A stretch of DNA of 64,000 nt from Parasedimentitalea marina (GTDB taxonomy: Bacteria > Pseudomonadota > Alphaproteobacteria > Rhodobacterales > Rhodobacteraceae): positions 88,907 through 152,906 of the forward strand of contig NZ_CP033222.1 in NCBI RefSeq assembly GCF_004006175.1. Direction: 5' to 3'. Both the position numbers and the translations under genes were made by a program. Position 1 is the stretch's first letter. Each line of letters starts with the position of its first letter. The notes under the pieces are model-generated. The model was not told the DNA's origin. It did not search any database and worked only from the letters and a program-made list of their open reading frames with translations. Of this stretch, positions 9,384 to 19,248 are shown in pieces.

Positions 9384-10478
9384 ATGACCGATGCTGCGAA
9401 ACGCACACCGTTGTATGATCTTCACGTCGAGCTTGGCGGTAAGATGGTTGATTTTGCTGGCTGGGAGATGCCGGTTCAGTACCCGATGGGCATCATGGGC
9501 GAGCACAGCCATACGCGCGCCAAGGCGGGGTTGTTTGACGTCAGCCATATGGGTCAGGTGATCCTGCGCGGGGCGGATGCGGCCAGCAAACTGGAAACTC
9601 TGGTGCCCTCGGCGCTGACCACCCTGAAAGAGGGCAAGGCGCGCTATACGTTCTTCACCAATGACGACGGCGGCATCATGGATGACCTGATCGTCGCCAA
9701 TGGCGATCACCTGTTTGTGGTGGTCAATGCCTCGATGCGCCACCAGGACATCCCGCATATGGCCAAGCATCTTGATGGGATCGAGGTCACCGAGATCTTT
9801 GATCGCGCGCTCATCGCGGTCCAGGGTCCGGCGGCGGAAAATGTGGTGGGCGATCTGTGCCCCGCCGCACGTGAGATGAGCTTCATGCAGACCATGGAGG
9901 CCGAGATCATGGGTGTTGACTGCCGCATCTCGCGGCTGGGTTACACCGGCGAAGACGGCTTTGAAATCTCCATCCCCGAAGCCAAGGCGATTGCGATCTG
10001 CCGCGCTTTTCTGGCCCATGAAGACTGCGAGCCGGTTGGCCTCGGGGCGCGCGACAGCCTGCGCCTGGAATCCGGATTGTGCCTCTATGGCAATGACATC
10101 GACAATGACACCTCGCCGGTCGAGGCCTCGCTGACCTGGGCGATGCAGAAACGCCGCCGCGAGGAAGGCGGATTTCCCGGCGCGGCCCGCATTCAGCGCG
10201 AGCTGGCTGAGGGCACTGCCCGCAAACTGGTTGGCATCAAACCCACTGGGCGCGCCCCGGCCCGTGCCGGTGTCGAGGTCCAGGATCTGGACGGCACCGT
10301 GATCGGCACCATCACCTCGGGCGGATTTGGACCCTCGGTCGGCGCCCCGGTTGCGATGGGATATGTCGCCACCGACTTCAGCACCCCAGGCCAGAAAATC
10401 AACCTGATCATCCGCGGCAAGGCGCAACCGGCTGAGATTGCCGCGCTGCCTTTTGTCCCCCAAAACTACAAACGCTGA
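9384..10478 (+). CDS. gcvT: Glycine cleavage T-protein, aminomethyltransferase
   Basis: A 364-residue T-protein that transfers the methylene group from lipoyl-GcvH to tetrahydrofolate and releases ammonia. Family landmarks are LYDLHVELGGKMVDFAGWEM at the N terminus, FDVSHMGQ, the folate-site acidic region YTFFTNDDGGIMDDLIV, and GLGARDSLRLESGLCLYGNDID. The ATG at 9384 gives the standard N terminus. It is followed 18 bases later by gcvH. It is uninterrupted and has higher GC than the transporter genes. Confidence 0.95.
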   Translation: MTDAAKRTPLYDLHVELGGKMVDFAGWEMPVQYPMGIMGEHSHTRAKAGLFDVSHMGQVILRGADAASKLETLVPSALTTLKEGKARYTFFTNDDGGIMDDLIVANGDHLFVVVNASMRHQDIPHMAKHLDGIEVTEIFDRALIAVQGPAAENVVGDLCPAAREMSFMQTMEAEIMGVDCRISRLGYTGEDGFEISIPEAKAIAICRAFLAHEDCEPVGLGARDSLRLESGLCLYGNDIDNDTSPVEASLTWAMQKRRREEGGFPGAARIQRELAEGTARKLVGIKPTGRAPARAGVEVQDLDGTVIGTITSGGFGPSVGAPVAMGYVATDFSTPGQKINLIIRGKAQPAEIAALPFVPQNYKR

Positions 10479-10496
10479 ACCCCAGGAGTTTCGAAC

Positions 10497-10861
10497 ATGA
10501 CCACCTATTATTCCGAAGAGCACGAATGGGTCACCGTCGAAGGTGAGATCGCCACCATTGGCATCACCCAGCACGCCGCCGACCAGCTGGGCGAGATCGT
10601 GTTTGTCGAACAGAAAGAGCCCGGCGACGATTTTGAAAAAGGCGACGACATTGGCGTCATCAGATCCGTCAAAGCCGCCTCGAAATCTACGCGCCTGTGG
10701 ACGGCGAAGTGCTCGAGGCCAATGGCGCCCTCGAGGACAATCCCGGCGCGCTGAATGACGCCCCCGAGGGCGATGCCTGGATCTACAAGATCAAGCTGAC
10801 CAATACAGACCAGCTCAGTGATCTGATGGATCTGGACGGCTACAAGGCCTTCATCGGCTAA
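10497..10861 (+). CDS. gcvH: Glycine cleavage H-protein (one frameshift)
   Basis: Lipoyl carrier of the glycine cleavage system, about 121 residues once corrected. The first part reads YYSEEHEWVTVEGEIATIGI and VFVEQKEPGDDF; the lipoylation motif SVKAAS is present, with its lysine intact. A one-base loss near 10682 throws the frame; restoring a G gives SEIYAPVDGEVLEANGAL and a normal C terminus ending at 10861. The residue before SVKAAS reads Arg where Glu is usual, which may be another base error. Confidence 0.9.
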
Positions 10862-10904
10862 CCGCCCCCCCTGATGCGGATCCGCCACCGGGCGCAGGCC
10901 GCAT

Positions 10905-10926
10905 CTTCATCTTTCCAAAAATACTC
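10905..10926 (+). repeat. Dispersed 22-base intergenic repeat, copy 1
   Basis: In the 121-base gap between gcvH and gcvP lies CTTCATCTTTCCAAAAATAC followed by TC. The same 22-mer with one difference occurs in inverted orientation at 48372-48393 after gmaS. It sits next to GC-rich inverted sequence (CCGCCGGAGG). It looks like a short intergenic repeat; whether it is part of a terminator is unknown. Confidence 0.6.
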
Positions 10927-10982
10927 CCGCCGGAGGCTCCCCTCCTCCCGGCCTGCGCTGATCTCTCCAAAGGAACACCCCC

Positions 10983-13829
10983 ATGGCCTTCAAGCTGACC
11001 GATTACGAAGCCTATGATTTTGCCAACCGCCGCCACATTGGCCCCAGCCCGCGTGAAATGGCTGATATGTTGCAGGTCATCGGCTTCAAAACCCTGGACG
11101 AGTTGATCGACGCGACGGTCCCGGCCTCGATCCGCCAGACCGAAGCCCTGGACTGGGGCCCGGCCATGACCGAGCGCGACGCCCTGTTCCACATGAAAGA
11201 GGTCGCCAGCAAAAACAAGGTGCTGACCTCGCTGATCGGCCAGGGCTATTACGGCACCTCCACCCCGGCGCCGATCCTGCGCAACATCCTGGAAAACCCG
11301 GCCTGGTACACCGCCTATACGCCCTATCAGCCAGAAATCTCGCAGGGCAGGCTTGAGGCGCTGTTGAACTTCCAGACCATGGTCAGCGATCTGACCGGCA
11401 TGGACATCGCCAATGCCTCGCTGCTGGACGAGGCCACCGCCGCCGCCGAGGCCATGGCGATGACCAAACGCAGCAGCCGCTCCAAGGCCAATAACGCCGC
11501 CTTCTTTGTTGATGAAAACTGCCACCCGCAGACCATCGCGGTGATCAAAACCCGTGCCGCGCCGCTGGGTGTCGAGGTGATCGTGGCCAACCCGGATGAT
11601 CTGGAACCCGAAACCGTCTTTGGCGCCATCTTCCAGTATCCCGGCACCTATGGCCATGTGCGCGACTTCACCGCTGAAATCACCGCGCTGCACGCCAACA
11701 AAGGTCTGGCCATTGTCGCCGCCGACATTCTGTCGCTGGCGCTGCTGAAATCCCCGGTGAAATGGGCGCCGATATTGCCATCGGATCGACCCAGCGTTTT
11801 GGCGTGCCGATGGGCTATGGCGGTCCCCACGCCGCCTATATGGCCACCACGGATAAGCTCAAGCGCGCCATGCCGGGCCGCATCATTGGTGTCTCGGTCG
11901 ACAGCCACGGCAACAAGGCCTACCGGCTGGCGCTGCAAACCCGCGAACAGCATATTCGCCGTGAAAAGGCCAATTCCAACGTCTGCACCGCCCAGGCGCT
12001 GCTGGCGGTGATGGCCTCGATGTATGCGGTCTATCACGGTCCCGACGGCATCAAGGCGATCGCCCAGTCGGTGCACCGCAAGACCTCACGTCTGGCCGGC
12101 CTCGAAGAGCACGGCTACACCGTCGAGCCCGAGGTGTTCTTTGACACCATCACGGTTGACGTGGGTCCGCTGCAGAAAACCGTGATGGAGGCGGCGGTGG
12201 CCCGCGGCATCAACCTGCGCAAGGTCGGGGCCACGGCCGTGGGCGTCTCCCTTGACGAACAGACCCGCCCGGAAACCATCGAGGCGGTCTGGGGCGCCTT
12301 TGGCATCGACAAACAGGACGACAGTCAGGCCAACCGCGACTATCGCCTGCCCGAGCACGCCCTGCGCGACAGTGCCTATCTGACCCACCCGATTTTCCAC
12401 AAAAACCGGGCCGAGGCCGAAATCACCCGCTACATGCGCCGTCTTGCGGATCGCGATCTGGCGCTGGACCGCTCGATGATCCCGCTGGGGTCCTGCACCA
12501 TGAAGCTGAACGCCACCGTCGAGATGATCCCGGTCACCTGGCCCGAGTTCAGCAACCTGCACCCCTTTGTGCCGCAGGATCAGGCGCAGGGTTACACCCA
12601 GATGATCGACGATCTGAACGATAAACTGTGTCAGATCACCGGCTATGACGCGATCAGCCAGCAGCCCAACTCGGGCGCGCAGGGTGAATATCTTACCTTT
12701 GACCATCCGCAACTATCACGCGGCCCGGGGTCAGGCGGGGCGCAATGTCTGCCTGATCCCCACCTCGGCGCATGGCACCAACCCGGCCACCGCGCAGATG
12801 GTGGGCTACAAGGTGGTGCCCATCAAGGCGGATGCGCACGGCAATATCGACATCGCCGATTTCCGCGCCAAGGCTGAATTGCACTCGGACAGGCTGGCCG
12901 CCTGCATGATCACCTATCCCTCGACCCACGGCGTGTTTGAGGAAACCGTGCAGGAGGTCTGCCAGATCACCCATGATCACGGCGGTCAGGTCTATATCGA
13001 TGGCGCCAATATGAACGCCATGGTCGGTCTGGCCCAGCCCGGTAAGATCGGCGGCGATGTCAGCCACCTGAACCTGCATAAAACCTTCTGCATTCCCCAC
13101 GGCGGCGGCGGCCCCGGCATGGGCCCGATCGGGGTGAAATCCCACCTGACCGCGCACCTGCCCGGCCACCCTGAATACGGCTCGGCGGTGGGTCCGGTCT
13201 CGGCGGCGCCCTTTGGCTCGCCCTCGATCCTGCCGGTCAGCTGGGCCTATATCCTGCTGATGGGCGGCGCCGGTCTGACCCAGGCCACCAAGGTCGCCAT
13301 CCTGAACGCCAACTATATCGCCGCCCGCCTGAAAGACGCCTACGGTGTCCTCTACACCTCCAAAACCGGCCGCGTCGCCCATGAGTGCATTCTCGACACC
13401 CGCCCCTGGCCGATGCGGGCAATGTCACCGTGGATGACATCGCCAAACGTCTGGTCGACAGCGGTTTCCACGCCCCGACCATGTCCTGGCCGGTGGTAAG
13501 CACCCTGATGGTGGAACCCACCGAGTCCGAGCCCAAGGACGAGCTGGACCGGTTCTGCGACGCCATGCTGTCGATCCGCGCCGAGGCCCAGGATGTCATC
13601 GACGGCAAGATCGACGCCGACAACAACCCGCTGAAAAACGCACCCCACACGGTGCGCGATCTGGTCGGCGACTGGGACCGCCCCTACAGCCGCGAGACCG
13701 CCTGTTTCCCGCCCGGATCATTGGGCGTCGACAAATACTGGTCCCCGTCAACCGCGTCGACAACGCCTACGGTGACCGAAACCTCATCTGCACATGCCCC
13801 CAATGACTGACTACCAAGACGAAACTTAA
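10983..13829 (+). CDS. gcvP: Glycine dehydrogenase (decarboxylating), P-protein (several frameshifts)
   Basis: PLP enzyme that decarboxylates glycine and loads GcvH. It spans about 950 codons, the usual length. The N terminus has [16 protein letters not shown]; the C-terminal half has the PLP-lysine region [20 protein letters not shown] and [17 protein letters not shown]. Breaks lie at C runs near 11755, 13405, 13745 and 13799, and at a more complex lesion near 12690 where EYAGLLTIRNYH would be expected. Restoring the C near 13799 gives the familiar NLICTCPPM tail and a stop at 13829. Conservation continues across every break, so I consider it one functional gene with consensus errors. Confidence 0.92.
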
Positions 13830-13840
13830 AACAACAAACA

Positions 13841-13862
13841 GCCCCGTCAAATAAGACGGGGC
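13841..13862 (+). terminator. Hairpin after gcvP
   Basis: A perfect 8-base stem, GCCCCGTC with GACGGGGC, around AAATAA, 11 bases after the reconstructed gcvP stop. On the plus strand it lacks a T run; on the minus strand it is followed by a T-rich stretch. It probably ends the gcv transcript. Confidence 0.6.
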
Positions 13863-13902
13863 CAACCAAACAGGCAACTTGAACGCGTGATAGGAGACAG
13901 CC

Positions 13903-14869
13903 ATGAACAGTCAGATCGCTGCCCCCATTTGCACCGGTGATGCGTCGGTGGCGGGGCCCATCCATCACATTGAAATCATCCTGCCCGAAGACGCCGCCGC
14001 CTCGGGGCGCAGATGTTTCGCGATCTATTTCACGCTGCCAATGACCTGATCACCTCGTCCCGCTACCAAACCTCTGTCCGCTGTCTGTCCACACCCCCGA
14101 CCAGAAATCTCGGCGGTCAGACCCGGCATACGGTGATATTTTTGGGCAATATTCACAGCCGTTGGCAGGTGAGCGGCCCCGACCGCAGCCGCTTGCAACA
14201 GACATTGCGCCATGCCTCGCGCACGGTGCTGATCGGCGGAGCGGTGTTTTACTGTCCGCCACCGGGCAAAATCACCTTCATCCGCTGGCCATCCACTCCA
14301 ATTTTTCTGCCGCTGCTGACGAGGAAGATTTGCGAAGTGCGCCACAAGGCCAGCATGTCGCCTCTTCAGGCGGGGTCGGGAGTGCAACCAGCCCCTTTGC
14401 TGCCCTTCATCTGCTGTTGCAGATCATCGAGGACGACCACGGCTCATTCATTGCTGATGCAGTGTCCGAATACGTTGGCCTTGCAGACCCTTCGATGAAC
14501 CTGAAAAGCAAGGTGGCCCTGCACCTGCTTCAGCGCGCCCACGGTGATCGGCTTATCAGTCGCATACTCGATCTCATGCTGGACAACATCGAAGAGCCCA
14601 GACTGATCCGAGACCTGGCCCAGCGGACCAATGTCTCCACCCGCAAGCTGGAGCGGCGGTTTCAGGAAAAGGCCAGAACAACGCCGCTGGCTGTTTACCG
14701 CAGGCTTAGGATTGAACGGGCCCATCAACTGATCGTCCATTCCAGCTTGCCACTTTCCGAAATCGTGGTGGCCACAGGGTTCACCTCGCTTAGTAATTTT
14801 TCGTATTGGTGCAAGAGAGAGCTTGGGTCCAGTCCCAAGGTGCTGCGGCAACGCGCCTTTGCCAGCTGA
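13903..14869 (+). CDS. GlxA-type AraC transcriptional regulator (two frameshifts)
   Basis: A regulator of about 320 residues with an N-terminal class-I glutamine-amidotransferase-like sensor domain and a C-terminal AraC DNA-binding domain. The sensor part shows LIGGAVF and then HPLAIHSNFSAAADE and SATSPFAAL; the HTH part shows IRDLAQRTNVSTRKLERRF and VVATGFTSLSNFSYWCKRELG. Breaks at a G run near 14005 and a T run near 14248 each need one base. Members such as GbdR respond to glycine betaine or dimethylglycine. It lies after the gcv terminator on the same strand, so control of glycine or betaine use is a reasonable inference. Confidence 0.82.
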
Positions 14870-14903
14870 AACCCCGACAACGGGACGCAGCGCTGGCCAG
14901 CAC

Positions 14904-15629
14904 TTATTGAAACCCGGAATAGCGCCTGCGCAAGACAACGTCATGCATCATTGTCGCCAAAGTGGTCAGATCAAACACCGGGCGCTTCAGCGCCGCCTGA
15001 AGGTCATGGGCATAGGGTGGTAAATCCGTGCATTCCAGAACGATCGCTCCAATATCGGGGGCACGGTCAATCAGCCGGAGCCCAGCAGCAAGAACTTCGC
15101 TTTTTACCTTCGCCAAATCCATACCGTCCCGCTCGTTTCGTAAAATGACCGATGCAAATTCTTCGGTGTCTTCAAGACCCTGCACTACAATTGGAATGCC
15201 TTGGGCTCCAACGCCCTCGATGTGGTTGTCGGTCAAAAGCGCGGCAGAGGCGGTGACCACACCCACCGGCGCCCGGGTCATCTGATAGGCCAGTGGCACC
15301 TGCAATAGCGAGGACACAAAGACCGGAACCGAGACCGCCTCGGCAATTTCTTTCTGAAATAATGCCAGGAAACCACAGGAACCGGTAATCGCCCGCACGC
15401 CCTGGGATTCCAGCCGGCGCGCCGCGTCCAAAATCGGCACAAGCATGTCAGACGACGGATTGTTTAACAGTTTAGGAACCGTGATCCCATGCAGGATTTC
15501 ATAGGTTGTCGTGAAGGGCAGGCTCGACGGGTTCTTGATATGACCCGGCGGCTTGGGGAAATAGCTTTCCAGCGACAGAACCCCTATGGAAATGCCGCAA
15601 ATGTTTTGTCCACCGGGGTCAAAAGTCAC
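14904..15629 (-). CDS. Aspartate/glutamate racemase-like protein
   Basis: A 241-residue protein of the Asp/Glu/hydantoin racemase superfamily. The two cysteines expected at the active site are in TGSCGFLALFQ and VLECTDLPPY. It starts with GTG preceded by AAAGGAG. It is the last gene of a minus-strand group with an FAD amino-acid dehydrogenase and a TRAP transporter, which suggests interconversion of an imported amino or imino acid. The exact substrate is unknown. Confidence 0.8.
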   Translation of the reverse strand: MTFDPGGQNICGISIGVLSLESYFPKPPGHIKNPSSLPFTTTYEILHGITVPKLLNNPSSDMLVPILDAARRLESQGVRAITGSCGFLALFQKEIAEAVSVPVFVSSLLQVPLAYQMTRAPVGVVTASAALLTDNHIEGVGAQGIPIVVQGLEDTEEFASVILRNERDGMDLAKVKSEVLAAGLRLIDRAPDIGAIVLECTDLPPYAHDLQAALKRPVFDLTTLATMMHDVVLRRRYSGFQ

Positions 15630-15641
15630 GAGAATGCTCCT

Positions 15642-16898
15642 TTAGAAACGGGTCGCCCGAAAGGGTGACAGATCGGTATTGGCGGGCGTTTCAACCACCA
15701 GATCGGCTACGATGCGTCCGGTTTTAGGCGCCATCATCAGCCCATAATGGCTGTGTCCAAAGGCGGCGATAAGCCCAGGGAATCCTTCGATTTCACCAAT
15801 ACATGGCAGACTGTCTGGCAGACTTGGCCGCTGACCCGACCAGGTGTGAATGTCGCTTTCGTTCAGGTCCGGCAGCATGGACCGGGTCAGCTTTATTAGC
15901 CCATCCAGCCGTTTTTGATTGGGGGGCGCATCAAGGCCTGCAAACTCGGCGGTGCCGGCAACCCGCAACCCGTCATTCATCGATGAGGCGACAAATTTCA
16001 TGTCCATGTCCATCACTGAATGGTTCAGGGTAACGCCCGGATCCTGAAACGACACGTGATAGCCACGCTCGGCTTGCATCGGAATGCGAATACCCAGCGG
16101 TTCCAGCAATGTTGTCGACCAGACGCCCATCGACAGGACCAGTTTAGGAGACCAGCAGGCCCCCTCGGCCGTGTCATAGCTCCATCCACCATTTTCGGGC
16201 CGAATAGCGGTGACCGTTTGGTGGTGAACCTCGCCCCCCAAGCTGCGGAACTTATCAGCCAAAACGGTTCCAATCTCGCCCGGGGCCAGGGCCCGCGCCT
16301 GATCATGAATAAGCACAGCCGCTTGAAAGTCGGGGCTCAGTCCCGGTTCCAGATCCTGCAGGTCCGCCGCCCCGATCCGTTCTAACCGCGCACCTTTTTC
16401 CTTTCGCATGACATAGCCGATATCGGACAGATTAGCCGCTTCTGCGTTGCGAAAGGCATGCACATACAGGCTATCTCGTATCAGATCCTCGCGCCCTGTT
16501 CCGGCCAGATGCTGGCGAAAAAGGGTCACACAGTCCCTGTTCAACAGTTCCATCGCATCGGAAATCGCTGGAATGCGTGACCTGCGCCCCTCGCGCATAA
16601 ACCGCATGCCCCAATAGGCCAGCCGCGGCAGATAACTCGGTTTGACCGCCACCGGCCCCATGGGATCCAGCAGCATGCCCGGTATCTGTTTCCACAGCCC
16701 CGGCATGGATTGCGGCACCACAGACCAAGGCGAGATGATCCCGGCGTTGCCGAAAGAGGTCGCCTGCCCCGGAGCATCGCGGTCCACCAGCCGGACGCGC
16801 AGCCCCTTTTCGATCAGCGACAGGGCAGTACAAATACCAATGATCCCTGCACCCAGAACTGTGACGTCCGGGGCCTGATCCTTTGACCCTTGGGTCAT
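15642..16898 (-). CDS. FAD-dependent D-amino-acid dehydrogenase (DadA-like)
   Basis: A 418-residue flavoprotein of the DAO family. The N-terminal Rossmann motif VLGAGIIGICTALSLIEKG with a following acidic residue binds FAD; TSFGNAGIISPWSVVP and the C-terminal GHSHYGLMMAPKTGRIVADL are typical of DadA-like dehydrogenases. Such enzymes oxidatively deaminate D-amino or imino acids in the membrane or cytoplasm. It overlaps the upstream TRAP permease by four bases and is 12 bases from the racemase-like gene, so the three are co-expressed. Confidence 0.85.
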   Translation of the reverse strand: MTQGSKDQAPDVTVLGAGIIGICTALSLIEKGLRVRLVDRDAPGQATSFGNAGIISPWSVVPQSMPGLWKQIPGMLLDPMGPVAVKPSYLPRLAYWGMRFMREGRRSRIPAISDAMELLNRDCVTLFRQHLAGTGREDLIRDSLYVHAFRNAEAANLSDIGYVMRKEKGARLERIGAADLQDLEPGLSPDFQAAVLIHDQARALAPGEIGTVLADKFRSLGGEVHHQTVTAIRPENGGWSYDTAEGACWSPKLVLSMGVWSTTLLEPLGIRIPMQAERGYHVSFQDPGVTLNHSVMDMDMKFVASSMNDGLRVAGTAEFAGLDAPPNQKRLDGLIKLTRSMLPDLNESDIHTWSGQRPSLPDSLPCIGEIEGFPGLIAAFGHSHYGLMMAPKTGRIVADLVVETPANTDLSPFRATRF

Positions 16899-19114
16899 GC
16901 GGCGGCCCTTTCCGAACGCAGGCTGGCCAACTGCTGTACGATAACCGGCGCGATAACAGCCAGTGCCGTAAGATCCGAAGCCCCACTGGGAGCCACCAAT
17001 AAGATCCCACCGATCGCCATTAGCAGCCGCCAGACACTATTCAACGGGGCCATGAAATAGGCGGACACTGCGGTGGCAATGGCAAAAACACCCAACGCGC
17101 AAGTTATGCTGACCTGCAGGAAACTGAGCAAAGTGAAATACTCAGGCAGCACAATCAGCATTGTCGGCGCATAGACAAACACCATTGGCACCATCAGTTT
17201 ACCCAGTCCCAGGGTAAAGGCGCTCATGCCAGTTCGGAACGGGTTGGCGCCGGCGATACCGGCAGCGGCATAGGCGGACGCGCAAACCGGCGGTGTAATC
17301 TCGGAAATCACGCCGTAATACAGAACGAACATATGGGTGGCGAGCGGCGGCACTCCCAGTTGGTTCAGGGCCGGTGTGGCGACAGCCACCAGCATGATAT
17401 ATAGCGCCGTGGTCGGCAGCCCGGCCCCCATCAGGATACAGGCCATAGCGATCAGGACCAGGGACAGGAATTGCTGGATAGAACTGTGGCTAAAGGTTTC
17501 AAGCCCGGTCCAGTCCAGCAGCGGGGCCAGTGTCGCCGCCATATCTGCCGCACCACCAGTCACCATAAAGCCAAGGCGGAAGCCAACTCCGGTTGTGTTG
17601 ATAACGCCGACAACAATGCCCACCGCAGCCGAGGCCGCCCCCACTGCCAGCGCATATTGAACACCGACATGGAAGCTATCAAACAGGTCCCGGAAGCTTT
17701 GTCTTTTGTTGCGATGCAGGCTGCCCAGGATGGTCAGCGCCGCCAGCATTCCGGCCATCTCTGGCGAATACCCCTCGCCAGAATAGGGCGAGGCCTTCCA
17801 GAAGATGAACCCCAGCAAGGCGAGCGGTATAGGCAAGGTCAGCGGGCGGTCCATGCCGCAGAATCCCACCACAATACAAAGGTTAAGCCCGATAAAGGCG
17901 GCCATATTGGGGGAGTAGCCAGAGAACAACACCAGCAGCAGCGCGATCAGTGGAATGATCGTATACCAGCCGTCTTTCCACACGGCCACCATATTGGGCA
18001 GCTGATCTCGTGTATAGGTGGGCAATCTCAACCGTTTAGCGGTGAAATGCACAATCGACATCACGCCGATATAGTGCATCAGCGCCGGGACAATGGCCGC
18101 GATCACGATGGTGGTATAGGGCACCTCAAGATACTCAGCCATCAGGAAGGACGCAGCGCCCATAATCGGCGGCGTGATCTGCCCTCCAGCCGAGGCCGCG
18201 GCCTCAACCCCGCCGGCAAAATGGCCGGGATACCCCATCTTCTTCATGTTGGGGATGGTCAGCGATCCGGTAGACACCGTATTGGCAATCGAGCTGCCCG
18301 AGATGGTGCCAAAGAAGGCAGACGATATCACCGAGACTTTGGCTGGACCGCCGGTATAGCGCCCGGCCAGGATCATCGCGTTATCAACAAAAAACTGTCC
18401 CAAACCCATGCGTTGCGCCACCACGCCGAACAGCACAAAGTGAAACACCACTGTTGAAACCACCCACAGGGTCACCCCAAAGATACCCTCGGACGGGAAA
18501 TACATGTTGTTGACGAATTGCTGCCAGTTGACGCCCGGATGCTTCAGGATCTGCGCCGGCATATAGGGGCCAAACAAGGCGTAGACCATAAAGACCAGAA
18601 TAATCAGTGGCAGCACAAATCCGATTGTGCGGCGGGCAATCTCTAATACGGTCAGCACCAGAATGGAGCCAAAGAACACATCCGGCCCCGACGGGTTGCC
18701 CTGACGCAGCGCCTGCTCGTCGATGTCAAATCCAAAGCCGGAAAACCCGCGCCAGCTGAGCCACAGGAAAAGCGCCGCAGAAATGCCCAAAGCTGCAAGC
18801 GCCCAGTCATATAGCGGCACATTGCCCGGAGCCAGCGCACGCGCACCCGACCATTCCAGCGCACGGGCTGATTTGATCAATGGGAAACCAACAAAGATGA
18901 ACAGGAACAACCCCGACAAGTGGATGCCCATATGAACATGGTCAACCGGCGTACCAAACCCCGCAGTCCACAGATGATAAAGCGCAAAGCAAATGCTGGC
19001 CCAGTAGATCACTCTGGTCAGCACAGGGCCATTGTCACGGGTGTTCAGCGCTGAATCATACTTCTTTTCCAGCTCTTCCAGCGTTTTATTGTCGAGATGC
19101 GAATTGACGGGCAT
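16895..19114 (-). CDS. TRAP transporter fused permease (4TM/12TM)
   Basis: A 739-residue membrane protein that joins the small and large TRAP permease subunits, as usual for TAXI-type systems. Landmarks are PAKVSVISSAFFGTISGSSI, the TRAP large-subunit core, and GAGLPTTALYIMLVAVATPAL. The first quarter holds about four membrane segments and the remainder about twelve. The ATG has AGGAGG-like sequence upstream. It works with the TAXI binding protein encoded upstream and overlaps the dehydrogenase gene downstream. The ligand is likely an amino acid or related acid (inference from neighbours). Confidence 0.93.
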   Translation of the reverse strand: MPVNSHLDNKTLEELEKKYDSALNTRDNGPVLTRVIYWASICFALYHLWTAGFGTPVDHVHMGIHLSGLFLFIFVGFPLIKSARALEWSGARALAPGNVPLYDWALAALGISAALFLWLSWRGFSGFGFDIDEQALRQGNPSGPDVFFGSILVLTVLEIARRTIGFVLPLIILVFMVYALFGPYMPAQILKHPGVNWQQFVNNMYFPSEGIFGVTLWVVSTVVFHFVLFGVVAQRMGLGQFFVDNAMILAGRYTGGPAKVSVISSAFFGTISGSSIANTVSTGSLTIPNMKKMGYPGHFAGGVEAAASAGGQITPPIMGAASFLMAEYLEVPYTTIVIAAIVPALMHYIGVMSIVHFTAKRLRLPTYTRDQLPNMVAVWKDGWYTIIPLIALLLVLFSGYSPNMAAFIGLNLCIVVGFCGMDRPLTLPIPLALLGFIFWKASPYSGEGYSPEMAGMLAALTILGSLHRNKRQSFRDLFDSFHVGVQYALAVGAASAAVGIVVGVINTTGVGFRLGFMVTGGAADMAATLAPLLDWTGLETFSHSSIQQFLSLVLIAMACILMGAGLPTTALYIMLVAVATPALNQLGVPPLATHMFVLYYGVISEITPPVCASAYAAAGIAGANPFRTGMSAFTLGLGKLMVPMVFVYAPTMLIVLPEYFTLLSFLQVSITCALGVFAIATAVSAYFMAPLNSVWRLLMAIGGILLVAPSGASDLTALAVIAPVIVQQLASLRSERAAA

Positions 19115-19201
19115 AGGAGGTTCCCAAAAAATTGGATGCAGTCGCCCTGTGCAGGCGCGGCCGCAATAGCCACTGCCCTGCCACTAACAGGCAAACAAAA
19201 G

Positions 19202-19232
19202 GCGGCAGCGAAAAGAACATTTTCGCTGCCGC
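19202..19232 (-). terminator. Hairpin between TAXI protein and TRAP permease genes
   Basis: A perfect 13-base stem, GCGGCAGCGAAAA and its complement, around a five-base loop, located 17 bases after the binding-protein stop. Read on the minus strand it is followed by CTTTTGTTTG. It is probably an attenuator that keeps permease expression below that of the binding protein. Confidence 0.75.
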
Positions 19233-19248
19233 AGTCAGGAGAGTTTGG

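Noticed and set aside
9285..10574. Long open frame of 429 codons on the minus strand
   Set aside because: It is antisense to gcvT, which has full family conservation; high-GC codon use produces such shadow frames.
17471..18457. 328-codon open frame on the plus strand
   Set aside because: Antisense to the TRAP permease; composition rich in Gln, His and Arg is typical of a shadow frame.
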